DNA of 64,000 nucleotides. It comes from Heyndrickxia coagulans DSM 1 = ATCC 7050. Lineage in GTDB: Bacteria > Bacillota > Bacilli > Bacillales > Bacillaceae_C. The notes below the pieces were generated by a model. The model worked only from the letters and a program-made list of their open reading frames with translations, made no database searches and had not been told where the DNA came from. Location of the stretch: contig NZ_ALAS01000081.1 of assembly GCF_000290615.1 (NCBI RefSeq), positions 1 through 64,000 on the forward strand, given 5' to 3'. Both the position numbers and the translations under genes were made by a program. Shown piece after piece: positions 54,514 to 63,213 of this stretch (positions are counted from its first letter, which is position 1; the number at the start of each line of letters is the position of its first letter).

Positions 54514-55806
54514 GTGAAAATCACCATTTCAGAAGTACACCAGCATATCGGGGAGGAAGTGACGATCGGGGTCTGGCTGAACAATAAACGTTCAAGCGGC
54601 AAGATTGCCTTTCTCGAGCTGCGTGACGGGACAGGCTTTATACAAGGCGTGGTCGTAAAGAACGAAGCCGGGGAAGAGGTCTTTCAAACGGCAAAATCGA
54701 TGAGCCAGGAAACTTCTTTCTACGTTACCGGCACCGTCCGGGAAGATGCCCGCTCCCCGTTCGGCTACGAGCTCCAGGTGGCCGGCATTCAGATCATCCA
54801 TGAAGCCGTAGATTACCCGATCACACCGAAAGCACACGGGACCGAATTTTTAATGGACCACAGGCATTTATGGCTCCGTTCCCGCCGCCAGCACGCTGTC
54901 ATGAAAATCCGGAACGAAATCATCCGGGCGACGTATGAATTTTTCAATATGAACGGATTTACGAAAATCGACCCGCCGATTTTAACCGGCAGTGCGCCGG
55001 AAGGGACGACCGAGCTGTTCCATACGAAGTACTTTGATGAAGAAGCTTATCTTTCGCAAAGCGGGCAGCTTTACATGGAAGCGGCAGCGATGGCATTCGG
55101 AAAAGTATTCTCTTTCGGCCCAACGTTCCGCGCTGAAAAATCGAAAACGCGCCGCCATTTGATCGAGTTTTGGATGATCGAGCCGGAAATGGCTTTTTAT
55201 GAACATGAAGACAGCCTGAAAGTGCAGGAACAGTATGTTTCCTATATCGTCCGGTCCGTTTTGGAAAACTGCAAACTCGACCTACACCGGCTTGGCCGCG
55301 ATACTTCAAGGCTTGAACAAGTGTCGGCACCGTTTCCGCGGATTACGTATGATGACGCCATTGAATTGCTCCATGAAAAAGGATTTGAGGATATCAAGTG
55401 GGGTGAAGATTTTGGCGCGCCGCATGAAACCGCAATTGCCGAAAGTTTCGACAAGCCGGTGTTCATTACGCATTATCCGGCTGCAATTAAACCGTTTTAC
55501 ATGCAGCCGGATGCTAAGCGCCCGGAAGTCGTGCTGTGCGCCGATTTGATTGCGCCAGAAGGGTACGGAGAAATCATCGGCGGCAGCGAGCGGATCAATG
55601 ACTATGATTTGTTGCTGAAACGGATCAAGGATTTCAATCTGTCGGAAGAAGCTTACAAATGGTATCTTGATTTACGTAAATACGGTTCTGTTCCGCATTC
55701 CGGCTTCGGGCTGGGCCTTGAGCGGACGGTTGCCTGGATTTCGGGCGTTGAGCATGTGCGCGAAACGATTCCATTCCCGAGGCTTTTAAACCGGATCTAT
55801 CCGTAA
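54514..55806 (+). CDS. asnS: Asparaginyl-tRNA synthetase
   Basis: Charges tRNA-Asn. The 430-aa class IIb enzyme has an N-terminal OB-fold anticodon domain (about 1-105), motif 2 [22 protein letters not shown], and motif 3 [18 protein letters not shown] 54514 follows TTGGAGGGA (54499-54507) and gives the same length as in B. subtilis; the ATG at 54475 is not supported. Confidence 0.97.
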   Translation: MKITISEVHQHIGEEVTIGVWLNNKRSSGKIAFLELRDGTGFIQGVVVKNEAGEEVFQTAKSMSQETSFYVTGTVREDARSPFGYELQVAGIQIIHEAVDYPITPKAHGTEFLMDHRHLWLRSRRQHAVMKIRNEIIRATYEFFNMNGFTKIDPPILTGSAPEGTTELFHTKYFDEEAYLSQSGQLYMEAAAMAFGKVFSFGPTFRAEKSKTRRHLIEFWMIEPEMAFYEHEDSLKVQEQYVSYIVRSVLENCKLDLHRLGRDTSRLEQVSAPFPRITYDDAIELLHEKGFEDIKWGEDFGAPHETAIAESFDKPVFITHYPAAIKPFYMQPDAKRPEVVLCADLIAPEGYGEIIGGSERINDYDLLLKRIKDFNLSEEAYKWYLDLRKYGSVPHSGFGLGLERTVAWISGVEHVRETIPFPRLLNRIYP

Positions 55807-55809
55807 TTG

Positions 55810-55845
55810 AAAAAACGGCTGCATTGACGGTGTGCAGCCGTTTTT
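55810..55845 (+). terminator. Terminator after asnS
   Basis: AAAAACGGCTGCA (55811-55823) and TGCAGCCGTTTTT (55833-55845) form a perfect stem. Confidence 0.93.
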
Positions 55846-55886
55846 CTTTTCAGATGTTTTTTTCAATTCCCTTGCCGTTTTTAAAC

Positions 55887-55895
55887 TGCTATACT
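55887..55895 (+). promoter_or_regulatory. Candidate extended -10 of dnaD
   Basis: TGCTATACT, 19 bp before the dnaD start; a poor -35. Confidence 0.45.
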
Positions 55896-55913
55896 TACAT
55901 TGAGGTGTCCGAC

Positions 55914-56609
55914 ATGGATAAAGATCTTTTGCTTGCCTGGTGGGAAGAAGGGGTATTGACCGTCCCCCAGCTCTTATTGAAAAAATACAAACAGCTTGGC
56001 CTGAATGAAACGGAACTTGTGCTTTTGCTGCAAGTTTATTCTTTTTTAAAAGAGGGAAATGCGTTTCCGACGCCTGAAGATCTGGCAGACAGGCTTACCA
56101 TTCCGGAAAGTATGTGCGTTTCGATTTTGCGGCGTCTAATCCAGCATCAGTTTTTGTCCATTGAAGAAGGGGAAGGGGAAGGCGGCATCCTGTATGAAAA
56201 ATATTCGATCATGCCGCTGTGGGCGAAACTCGCCGATGAATTTATCTATGAGAAAAAACAGGACGAGCTTGAAAAAAGCGTAAATGAAGAAACCGATTTA
56301 TACACCACGTTTGAACAGGAGTTTGGCAGGCCGCTGTCGCCGCTCGAATGCGAAACATTGGCGATGTGGATTGACCAGGACGGGCAATCCTCTGATTTGA
56401 TTAAAGCCGCCCTGCGTGAAGCCGTTATCTCCGGCAAACTGAATTTCCGCTACATAGACCGCATTTTGTTTGAATGGAAAAAGAACGGCATCCGGACGGT
56501 GGATGAAGCACGCGAATATGGAAGGAATTTCCGCAAATCGTCAAAACCGCAAGCAGAAAAACCGAAAACGACCAATCCGGTGCCGTTTTATAACTGGCTT
56601 GAACAATAA
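55914..56609 (+). CDS. dnaD: DNA replication initiation protein DnaD
   Basis: Primosome protein that helps load the replicative helicase at oriC and restart sites. The 231-aa protein has the N-terminal winged-helix oligomerisation domain (about 1-100) and the C-terminal DnaD/DnaB2 domain (about 130-200) with YxxxIL-type motif in LNFRYIDRILFEWKKNGI. ATG 55914 follows GAGGTG. nth follows by 48 bp, the conserved dnaD-nth pair. Confidence 0.94.
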   Translation: MDKDLLLAWWEEGVLTVPQLLLKKYKQLGLNETELVLLLQVYSFLKEGNAFPTPEDLADRLTIPESMCVSILRRLIQHQFLSIEEGEGEGGILYEKYSIMPLWAKLADEFIYEKKQDELEKSVNEETDLYTTFEQEFGRPLSPLECETLAMWIDQDGQSSDLIKAALREAVISGKLNFRYIDRILFEWKKNGIRTVDEAREYGRNFRKSSKPQAEKPKTTNPVPFYNWLEQ

Positions 56610-56657
56610 AAGGTGACGATAATAATTTTATGTAAACTAGTTACGGGAGTTTGAGAG

Positions 56658-57317
56658 ATGCTGACAAAACAACAAATCCGGCATTGCCTTGAGACAATGG
56701 GGGAAATGTTTCCGGATGCCCGCTGTGAATTGAATCATTCAAATCCTTTTGAGCTGCTGATCGCGGTAACATTATCCGCCCAGTGCACCGATGCGCTCGT
56801 CAATAAAGTGACAAAAAATCTGTTTCAAAAGTATAAATCCCCGGATGACTATATTGCCGTGCCGCTTGAAGAACTGCAGCAGGACATCCGGTCGATCGGG
56901 CTTTACCGCAACAAAGCAAAAAACATCCAAAAACTTTGCCGGATGCTCATCGAGGAATACGGGCGGGAAGTGCCGCAAACGCGGGAAGAACTGATGAAAC
57001 TGCCCGGCGTCGGCAGAAAAACGGCAAACGTTGTCCTGTCGGTTGCTTTTGGCATTCCGGCCATTGCTGTCGATACCCATGTAGAGAGAGTAAGCAAACG
57101 GCTCGGATTTTGCCGCTACAAAGACAGTGTACTGGAAGTGGAACAAACTTTAATGAAAAAAGTGCCGAAAGAAGAATGGTCGATCACGCACCACTGGATG
57201 ATCTTCTTCGGCCGCTACCATTGCAAGGCCCAGCGCCCGCAATGTGAAATCTGCCCGCTTCTTGACCTGTGCAGGGAAGGAAAGAAACGGATGAAATGGA
57301 AAGAGAACAAGAAATAA
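56658..57317 (+). CDS. nth: Endonuclease III
   Basis: DNA glycosylase/AP lyase for oxidised pyrimidines. The 219-aa protein has the helix-hairpin-helix LPGVGRKTANVVLS with the catalytic Lys (about residue 120) and Asp in VDTHVERVSKRLGF (about 138), and the [4Fe-4S] cysteines C-x6-C-x2-C-x5-C in the C-terminal CKAQRPQCEICPLLDLC. In B. subtilis ypoC follows; here a terminator and the opposing ponA follow. Confidence 0.96.
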   Translation: MLTKQQIRHCLETMGEMFPDARCELNHSNPFELLIAVTLSAQCTDALVNKVTKNLFQKYKSPDDYIAVPLEELQQDIRSIGLYRNKAKNIQKLCRMLIEEYGREVPQTREELMKLPGVGRKTANVVLSVAFGIPAIAVDTHVERVSKRLGFCRYKDSVLEVEQTLMKKVPKEEWSITHHWMIFFGRYHCKAQRPQCEICPLLDLCREGKKRMKWKENKK

Positions 57318-57323
57318 CAATAC

Positions 57324-57358
57324 AAAAAGCATGGAGAACTGATTCTCCATGCTTTTTT
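57324..57358. terminator. Terminator between nth and ponA
   Basis: AAAAAGCATGGAGAA (57324-57338) and TTCTCCATGCTTTTT (57343-57357) pair perfectly; flanking A and T runs make it suit both converging genes. Confidence 0.93.
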
Positions 57359-57404
57359 GGTGTGAACCGGCGGGAGCACAGGAAGCGATCAATCACGTGC
57401 TTTT

Positions 57405-60098
57405 TTATTCAGAACCGGTATCTTTATTTGCGGGCGTGCTGCCCGAACTGTTGTCGCCTTTATTAGAATTGTTCCCGCCGTTCGTATTGGTTCCCTTGGT
57501 TCCGTTTGAACCGCTGCTACCGTTTCCATTCGTGCCTGTTCCGTTGTTTGCCGGGCTGCCGTTTCCGCTTGAAGTGCCAGTGCCTGAACTGTTTCCCGGA
57601 CTGTTGTTGTTATCTTTGCTGCCGTTTCCGTTTGAATTTCCGCTGTTTGTTCCCTTGTCTGAGCCGGTGTTGTCTTTGTTTTCGCCGGACTGATTGGTGT
57701 CAGTACCGGGGTTATTGTTTGCATCCGGTTGTTTTTGGGCATTGTCTTCCGGTTGCTTGTTTTGGTTATCATCCGCCTTCGTGTCCGTGCTGCCCCCCGG
57801 AACCGTTACACTCGTGGATGCCGCTTTGCTTTTCACGCCATTTACCGTGGCGGTGACATTGAAGACATACGTTGCGCCCGCTTTCGGATTTGCGACGGTG
57901 ATCGATTTTCCTGAAGTCGAACCGAATGACGCCGCGCTGCCGTTTATTGTACCGGATACGTTAAAGGTCGCATCTGACCCTTTATAATCCCAGGTTACCG
58001 TAATTTTATTGCTGTCTGCATCATACGCTGCGTGAACATTTGCCGGCGCATCTTGGGTGACGGATTTTTTATCAATCGCCGTATCGATATGACCGCGGAT
58101 ATACAATTCGCTGCCTATTCTGACGACACTTTTCGGCATCGTAAAGTCAGGGGTTTCTTTTCCTTCCGATACATACCGCATCAAGTGGCGGTAAATTTGC
58201 TGCGCAACCGTTTGATACGGCCTTGTGACGCCGTATTTTTTGCCTTTCTCACTTTCGTAGCCGGTCCATACTGCTAACGAATATCTTGTCGTGTAGCCTG
58301 CAAACCAGGAATCCTGTACGGACGAACTCAGAATCCCGTATTTTGCCAGATCGTTTTTATCAAAATTCGTGGTGCCTGTTTTACCGGCGGCAGGCAATCC
58401 CGGAATATGGGCGGTTATCCCGGTGCCCTTTGTCAGCACATCCTTCAGCACGTCCGTGATCATATAAGCCGTATAGTCGCTCATGGCGATTTTGGACTGG
58501 ACATGCGGTTTGATTTCCGTGACGCCGTCGCGCAGGACAATTTTTCGGATGGCATGCGGCTTGTTGTATATGCCTTCATTGCCGAATGCGGCGTAAGCGG
58601 AAGCCATCTGCAGCGGTGAAACTTGCACCCCTCCGCCGATGGATGAAGATTCAACGATGTCTTTGCTGTTTAAATTAAGGCCGAGTTTTTTTGCAAAACG
58701 GATGGCCCTTTCCTTGCCGACTTCTTTATATGTTTCATAGGCAGGAATATTCCGTGATAAATACAGTGCCTTGCGCATGCTCATCTTGCCAAGGAACCGG
58801 TTATCCCAGTCATTAATCGGCGTTCCGTCTGAATAAGTGGTTGCCACATCGTTCAATTGGTGCCCGGTTGACCAGTGCAAGTATTCAATCGCCGGCCCGT
58901 AGTCAAGAATCGGTTTGATTGTTGATCCTGGCGAACGCTTCGTATCAACGGCATAGTTGAAGCCACGGTCAAGTTTCATATTGCGCCCGCCGCCGAGCGC
59001 ACGGATTTCGCCTGTTTTCGTATCGATCAGGGCAATGCCGGCCTGCATTTTTTTATCCGGATAATTGATGATCGAATTGGTGTTTAAGATCTTTTCCGTA
59101 TATTGCTGTGCGGAAGAATCCAGGGTTGTATAAATGGTTAAACCGTCGGCATATACATTATAGTTCCCGAGTCTCTGCACTTCCTTAATCACTTCATTGA
59201 CAAAAGCAGGATATTTGTTCGCGTTAGTATTCCGCTCTTTTTCTTTCACCAGCCCGGCCGAAACCGGGGCGGCCTGCGCTTTTTCCATTTCATCCTTTGT
59301 TATTTTGTGGTTTTTGTACATCATATAAAGGACAATATCTCTTCTTTTCTTTGTCAGATCCGGATGGTCAAACGGATTATAATTATTCGGGCTTTGCGGC
59401 ATGCCGGCCAGCACGGCAATTTCCGGCAGTGATAATTTGCTTAAAGATTTGCCATAATAATGTTCAGCAGCTGTCTCAAAGCCGAAAACACCGTCTGACA
59501 TATAGACTTTATTGACATACATTTCAAGGATCTCATGTTTTGTGTATTTCCGCTCAAGCTGAATCGCAAGCCATGCTTCCTGGGCTTTCCGCTTTAATGT
59601 TTTTTCGTTTTTATTGTTCAGCGCCATGGAAACGACCTGCTGCGTCAGGGTGCTGGCCCCCTCGGACCCGAAACCTTTGGTAAAGTTTGCGACCACCGCG
59701 CCCCCGAGCCGTATCGGGTCGATCCCGTGATGCTGGTAGAACCGTGCATCTTCCGTCGAAAGAATCGCGTTTTCCATCTGCTTTGGAAGCTCTTCATAAT
59801 CGATATATTTCCGGTTCTGTGCCCCGAGCGTTGCGACTGTTTTGTTGCTTTTATCCTTGATCACCGATGGAATCGGGTCGGATAACTGCTTCTTCGTCAG
59901 TTTCGGGGAGCTGCTTGCGTAATACGCAAAAGTGCTGATGCCCGCAATGACCCCGGCTAGCCCGAGAATAAAGCAGACGAGAATGAGCCGCTTTATAAAT
60001 GTTAAAAATTTGTTTTTCGGTTTTTTCCTTTTCTTTTTATGTTGATTTGCCTGCATTTGTTTCCGGCGTTCTTCGCGGGATTGGTATTTTTCTGCCAT
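57405..60098 (-). CDS. ponA: Class A penicillin-binding protein PonA (PBP1)
   Basis: Bifunctional peptidoglycan synthase, 897 aa. Order: basic cytosolic N-terminus, one membrane helix (about 33-57), glycosyltransferase domain (about 70-250, catalytic Glu in STEDARFYQHHGID), transpeptidase domain (about 340-640; SPGSTIKP gives SxxK, then the SRN triad, then AGKTGTT), a fibronectin-type III-like domain (about 680-780), and a low-complexity tail of about 90 residues rich in Asn, Gly, Ser and Thr. The start at 60098 has proper spacing to GAAAGGA; an upstream in-frame ATG at 60107 touches it. It follows recU as in B. subtilis. Confidence 0.95.
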   Translation of the reverse strand: MAEKYQSREERRKQMQANQHKKKRKKPKNKFLTFIKRLILVCFILGLAGVIAGISTFAYYASSSPKLTKKQLSDPIPSVIKDKSNKTVATLGAQNRKYIDYEELPKQMENAILSTEDARFYQHHGIDPIRLGGAVVANFTKGFGSEGASTLTQQVVSMALNNKNEKTLKRKAQEAWLAIQLERKYTKHEILEMYVNKVYMSDGVFGFETAAEHYYGKSLSKLSLPEIAVLAGMPQSPNNYNPFDHPDLTKKRRDIVLYMMYKNHKITKDEMEKAQAAPVSAGLVKEKERNTNANKYPAFVNEVIKEVQRLGNYNVYADGLTIYTTLDSSAQQYTEKILNTNSIINYPDKKMQAGIALIDTKTGEIRALGGGRNMKLDRGFNYAVDTKRSPGSTIKPILDYGPAIEYLHWSTGHQLNDVATTYSDGTPINDWDNRFLGKMSMRKALYLSRNIPAYETYKEVGKERAIRFAKKLGLNLNSKDIVESSSIGGGVQVSPLQMASAYAAFGNEGIYNKPHAIRKIVLRDGVTEIKPHVQSKIAMSDYTAYMITDVLKDVLTKGTGITAHIPGLPAAGKTGTTNFDKNDLAKYGILSSSVQDSWFAGYTTRYSLAVWTGYESEKGKKYGVTRPYQTVAQQIYRHLMRYVSEGKETPDFTMPKSVVRIGSELYIRGHIDTAIDKKSVTQDAPANVHAAYDADSNKITVTWDYKGSDATFNVSGTINGSAASFGSTSGKSITVANPKAGATYVFNVTATVNGVKSKAASTSVTVPGGSTDTKADDNQNKQPEDNAQKQPDANNNPGTDTNQSGENKDNTGSDKGTNSGNSNGNGSKDNNNSPGNSSGTGTSSGNGSPANNGTGTNGNGSSGSNGTKGTNTNGGNNSNKGDNSSGSTPANKDTGSE

Positions 60099-60149
60099 GC
60101 TCAGCATTCCTTTCTTCTAAACCTGAAAAAGCCGATTTAGATTCAAAAC

Positions 60150-60192
60150 ATATTGTTGCCGGATCCGTCAATCATCCGGCCGGGCAACAACT
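60150..60192 (-). other. Hairpin between recU and ponA
   Basis: On the minus strand TTGTTGCCCGGCCGGA faces GGATCCGGCAACAA (plus about 60152-60192), with a small bulge and no T-run. Possible processing or pausing site in the recU-ponA message. Confidence 0.5.
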
Positions 60193-60796
60193 ATAAAGCA
60201 TATAATTGCTTTAAAATGGCGATGTAATCAATTCTCGGCCGGTATCCGACCGGTATAGGATGCCCGTTTGCTTCAATTTCTTCTTTTTTTATCGATTTTC
60301 TCCCTCCGGCAAGCATTCTATCCCAATAAAAAAATAGATGGCGGGATTCCAGCAAAAAAATTTCTTCTCCCTTCGCAAAACGGAGAATGACAAAGCAAAT
60401 TCCGCCTTGCGCTACCACCTGTTTCATATGGGTGATTTGATGCTCATGGAAGTTATGAAGCGGAAAAGAAGTATGGTTTTGCGTTTCCTTTGCTTCAAAG
60501 TCTATATATTTACCGTTCATCACCCCATTGTAATCGGTTGTGGACGGCTGTTTAAAATAGGCTTCTTTAATGACGGCTGTGCTCCGTGACCGGTAATCGA
60601 CCTGGACAATCTGGATCGGGGTCGGTTTTTTATGGATAACGGCAATGCCTTCCTGCAAATAATAAGCATTGGTTTCATTCAGATCCTCTTCCAGTGTCAT
60701 CCCCCGGTTGCCGTATAAAATTTGGTTCGCATTTTTCCGTCCGGCTTTGTTTTTTTCCCCTTTATACCTTTTTCCGTTTGGATAACGCAATTCCAT
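60191..60796 (-). CDS. recU: Holliday junction resolvase RecU
   Basis: Cuts Holliday junctions; also needed for chromosome segregation. The 201-aa protein has [12 protein letters not shown] (catalytic Glu region), [17 protein letters not shown] (Asp, Glu-x-Lys active site) and the stalk/loop region between. GGTGAGGGAAC precedes the ATG on the minus strand. The recU-ponA order is conserved. Confidence 0.96.
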   Translation of the reverse strand: MELRYPNGKRYKGEKNKAGRKNANQILYGNRGMTLEEDLNETNAYYLQEGIAVIHKKPTPIQIVQVDYRSRSTAVIKEAYFKQPSTTDYNGVMNGKYIDFEAKETQNHTSFPLHNFHEHQITHMKQVVAQGGICFVILRFAKGEEIFLLESRHLFFYWDRMLAGGRKSIKKEEIEANGHPIPVGYRPRIDYIAILKQLYAL

Positions 60797-60818
60797 GTTC
60801 CCTCACCTCATAAGCTAA

Positions 60819-60827
60819 ATTATATCA
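60819..60827 (-). promoter_or_regulatory. Promoter of recU-ponA
   Basis: Minus-strand TGATATAAT (extended -10 with perfect TATAAT), 23 bp before recU; -35 weak. Confidence 0.55.
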
Positions 60828-60940
60828 TAGCAGAACAGACAAAGAATATGTAATAAAAAAAACAGTCTTTCGGCCCCTTTGCACCGGCGGAGGACAAGGA
60901 ACCGGCCTGCCCGGCTTTTTTCGCTAAAAACAGGCAAAAC

Positions 60941-60976
60941 AAAAAGCAAGGAAATGTTAAAAAGCAAGGAAATGTT
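60941..60976. repeat. Exact 18-bp tandem duplication of a terminator arm
   Basis: AAAAAGCAAGGAAATGTT occurs twice without a gap (60941-60958 and 60959-60976), then is followed by the inverse arm, so either copy can pair with it. Confidence 0.9.
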
Positions 60977-60988
60977 TCCTTGCTTTTT
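60959..60988 (-). terminator. Terminator after sspM
   Basis: AAAAAGCAAGGAAA (60959-60972) and TTTCCTTGCTTTTT (60975-60988) pair perfectly; on the minus strand it follows the sspM stop and ends in T. The rest of 60828-60940 has no gene. Confidence 0.88.
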
Positions 60989-60995
60989 GCTTTCA

Positions 60996-61106
60996 TTAGG
61001 TGGAAGGGCGGTCAGGGCCGTTCAGCTTCTTATCTCCTTTCGCCAAAGACCCTTTTTGTTCCTGTGCTTTTTTTTGTTGTTGCGCTTTGTTATCATTCGT
61101 TTTCAT
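60996..61106 (-). CDS. sspM: Small acid-soluble spore protein SspM
   Basis: A 36-aa Lys/Gln-rich protein (opens MKTNDNKAQQQKK, ends LNGPDRPST) matching SspM of B. subtilis (34 aa, ending GGPNRPST). It is a minor forespore protein of unknown detailed role, normally sigma-G controlled. GGAGGCGG precedes the ATG. The in-frame upstream extension to 61595 has no start signal and is rejected. The region 61107-61368 to the right holds no other gene I can support. Confidence 0.85.
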   Translation of the reverse strand: MKTNDNKAQQQKKAQEQKGSLAKGDKKLNGPDRPST

Positions 61107-61368
61107 GGAAATCCGCCTCCTGAAATTGGTGTCACCGGATTTTCCGGCATATTTATTGTTTGCAGTTCCGCCTTTTGCATACATGCCGGCACGAAAGTTG
61201 ACGCAGCCAGAAAAAATGTGCCCGAAATGGAGACATGCTGTCGAAAGGAAACACAAAATGAAGAAACCCGTTTTCTTTGCCGAATTGCTTCTAGTTTTGT
61301 CAGACATGAAGGGACCGGGCCGCCTGGCAGAGAATGAATAGGCATGATGAAATTCAGGGGGGAAGCAC

Positions 61369-61608
61369 ATGATACCGAAAGCCGCATTTTTAAACGGGCT
61401 GGAAAAAATGGAACAGGCGCTGGAAAACATCGGGACGGGGATCCGGCATAAGGCGGAGGAGGAAGCAAGAAAGCAGTCGATAAAGCAGTGGTACCGTTTA
61501 AAAAAAACAGAAATGAGGCTGGACCATTTGGAAAAAAGGGCGGAAGCATTCAGAAAAACATACAGGGCGGAAAGCTTGCGGATTGATGAAAACAAAAAAA
61601 CTTCCTAA
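61369..61608 (+). CDS. Small charged helical protein, positional counterpart of yppD
   Basis: A 79-aa, strongly charged protein with a predicted coiled-coil from about residue 25 to 70 (KAEEEARKQSIKQWYRLKK and DHLEKRAEAFRKTYR). GGGGGGAAG precedes ATG 61369 with good spacing. It stands where yppD lies before yppE in B. subtilis, but I cannot confirm similarity. No membrane segment or signal. Function unknown. Confidence 0.55.
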   Translation: MIPKAAFLNGLEKMEQALENIGTGIRHKAEEEARKQSIKQWYRLKKTEMRLDHLEKRAEAFRKTYRAESLRIDENKKTS

Positions 61609-61674
61609 AATGAAAGAAGTCTCCCGTGAAGAACCCGGCAAAGGGAGAATATCCGGTTAGAAAGGTGAACAAAA

Positions 61675-62037
61675 ATGGAAGACGGACAATTACAAGCGTT
61701 AAACCGGCAGCTGATTTCGTACACGCATGAGCTTTATGACCTGTACCAGGAAGTAAAGGCAACAGGGGTGGAAAAGGATTTTTTCAGTGAAGTCAAGCCT
61801 TTTTGCGATACGTTGCAGGATGCCATTGACAGGTGGCTCCCGGCTGCAAAAGCATGGGTGGAAGCCCGGAGGCCGGCGCATCTTTTTCCATCCCAGCTTG
61901 AACATACGGCCGAAAATTTGCAAATGGTTGCGGTGCGTGCTTTTTACCCGTCATCCAGCCGCAAAATGATGCTCGATCATTTCCAGTCAGTAAAATATAT
62001 TCTCCAATGCTTGCAGGAAGCATTGGAGAAATCGTAA
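61675..62037 (+). CDS. yppE: YppE family protein (DUF1798)
   Basis: A 120-aa helical protein matching YppE (DUF1798), a four-helix bundle of unknown function. Conserved features: DFFSEVKPFCD, then a W-rich helix RWLPAAKAWVEARRP and the C-terminal FQSVKYILQCLQEALEK. AAAGGTGAAC precedes ATG 61675. yppF, next in B. subtilis, is absent here. Confidence 0.82.
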   Translation: MEDGQLQALNRQLISYTHELYDLYQEVKATGVEKDFFSEVKPFCDTLQDAIDRWLPAAKAWVEARRPAHLFPSQLEHTAENLQMVAVRAFYPSSSRKMMLDHFQSVKYILQCLQEALEKS

Positions 62038-62053
62038 TCGATAGGGACATATC

Positions 62054-62080
62054 ACCAATTGTCGGATGCCACATACATTA
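62054..62080 (+). promoter_or_regulatory. Sigma-K promoter of yppG
   Basis: CATACATTA (62072-62080) matches the sigma-K -10 CATAnnnTA exactly, with AC (62054-62055) as -35 at 16-bp spacing. It puts the start about 20 nt before yppG. A 7-bp inverted repeat CACCAAT (62053-62059) and ATTGGTG (62080-62086) brackets it. Confidence 0.65.
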
Positions 62081-62108
62081 TTGGTGAAGCAGGCAGGAGG
62101 CGATGGCA

Positions 62109-62603
62109 ATGCGCGTTTTTCAAGATCCTTACAGCAGCCGGCGCACAAGCAGCACAGGCCGGTATCCTGCAATGCCGGGGGCCGGTCCGTATTACCCGCA
62201 GTTTCCATATCCCGGGCAACATTCCCCGCATGTGTTCGGATACCCCCCGGCGCCGTATCCATACGGCCAGCAAACGAGCGGGTATGGCCATGCCTGGCAT
62301 ATGCACGGACAAAGTGGCCAGCATGCCGGGGAAGAAGCGGCCATGCATTTGTTCGGGAACCCGCTGGAGGCCGCTGAAAAGCCAAACACCCAGCACGATG
62401 CGGCAGGGTTCGCCCATCCGTACCCGCATCAGCCTGTTCCGCTAAAGCCGCCGCAAATGGGGGGATCTTTTTTGAATTCCTTCAAATCCCAGGATGGCTC
62501 CATCGATTTTAATAAAATGGTGAATACTGCCGGACAGATGATCAATGCGATTAATCAAGTGTCATCGATGATCAAGGGGCTCGGGGGCCTGTTTACAAAA
62601 TAG
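62109..62603 (+). CDS. yppG: YppG-like spore coat protein
   Basis: A 164-aa protein with a long Pro/Tyr/His/Gly-rich first half (PYYPQFPYPGQ, FGYPPAPYPYGQ) typical of coat proteins, then a hydrophilic part and a conserved C-terminus (about 115-164, GSFLNSFKSQDGSIDFNKMVNTAGQM) as in the YppG family. ATG 62109 has proper spacing to AGGAGG (62095-62100); ATG 62103 is too close. The sigma-K promoter means late mother-cell expression. Confidence 0.82.
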   Translation: MRVFQDPYSSRRTSSTGRYPAMPGAGPYYPQFPYPGQHSPHVFGYPPAPYPYGQQTSGYGHAWHMHGQSGQHAGEEAAMHLFGNPLEAAEKPNTQHDAAGFAHPYPHQPVPLKPPQMGGSFLNSFKSQDGSIDFNKMVNTAGQMINAINQVSSMIKGLGGLFTK

Positions 62604-62640
62604 GCTTCCGGGCCGTTTTGCTTAAAAAGGGCGAAAAACG

Positions 62641-62663
62641 GAAAAAACCGGGACGCTCCCGGC
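62641..62663 (-). terminator. Terminator after the Hsp20 gene
   Basis: Minus strand: CCGGG, loop, CCCGG then six T (plus 62642-62662). Confidence 0.75.
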
Positions 62664-62666
62664 ATA

Positions 62667-63110
62667 CTATTCAATCCTCAGCTTTTTTTTCTTTCCTTTC
62701 GGCATGAAAATCACAAGCAGCCCGTTTTCAAATTTTGCCTGAATCTGATCCCCGTCCACCGCGGGCGGCAGGGGCACCGTCCGGCTTATCCGGTGGAATG
62801 CGCTTTTCTTTTCGTAAGCTTTTTTCGTTTCATCCAAACTTGAAATGGCTTCCTTATGCCTGGCGTTAATGGTGAGATATTGATCATAAACTTCAATCTC
62901 AATCTGGCCTTTTTCATAGCCGGGCAGTTTGGCTGTCAATACATAGGCCTCATCTTTTTCTTCGAGGCGTACCGGAATCGTATCAAAAGAAAAAAATTCA
63001 TCCAGATTCTCAAAAAAATGTTTGACCGGCTTTTCCTGAAAAAATTGGTCCATCGCATGCATCAGCCCGTAAAAAGGGTGTTTTTCGTCCGGACCGGATA
63101 AATTGGACAT
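62667..63110 (-). CDS. Hsp20/alpha-crystallin family small heat-shock protein
   Basis: A 147-aa ATP-independent chaperone or coat-associated relative. The alpha-crystallin domain (about residues 48-140) shows YVLTAKLPGYEKGQIEIEV, and the end of the domain has the family motif FENGLLVIFMPK (GxLxIxxPK-like). The start at 63110 follows AAAGGAGCC. B. subtilis CotP/CotM also belong to this family, and the spore genes next to it make a coat role possible, but nothing in the sequence decides this. Confidence 0.87.
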   Translation of the reverse strand: MSNLSGPDEKHPFYGLMHAMDQFFQEKPVKHFFENLDEFFSFDTIPVRLEEKDEAYVLTAKLPGYEKGQIEIEVYDQYLTINARHKEAISSLDETKKAYEKKSAFHRISRTVPLPPAVDGDQIQAKFENGLLVIFMPKGKKKKLRIE

Positions 63111-63213
63111 CGGGCAGGCTCCTTTCTTGTTGATGATGAAGAAAATGAAATGGTTGCACAGGACTCTTTCGCTGTATAATATGAAAACCAAGCGGAAAAT
63201 GTGAAAGAATGCT

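Noticed and set aside
57405-57740. Repeat-like sequence in the ponA tail considered as a CRISPR array
   Set aside because: Repeats are short, irregular and in frame with the protein; there are no spacers or cas genes.
57506-57987. Frames opposite the ponA tail (Cys/Phe/Pro/Leu-rich)
   Set aside because: Shadows of the Asn/Gly/Ser-rich tail; composition follows from the opposite strand.
60879-61337. 152-aa plus-strand frame across the sspM region
   Set aside because: No ribosome binding site, no similarity, and it covers sspM and its terminator on the other strand.
61107-61595. Upstream in-frame extension of sspM (199-codon frame)
   Set aside because: The SspM family is 34-36 aa, and the strong ribosome binding site is at the internal ATG.
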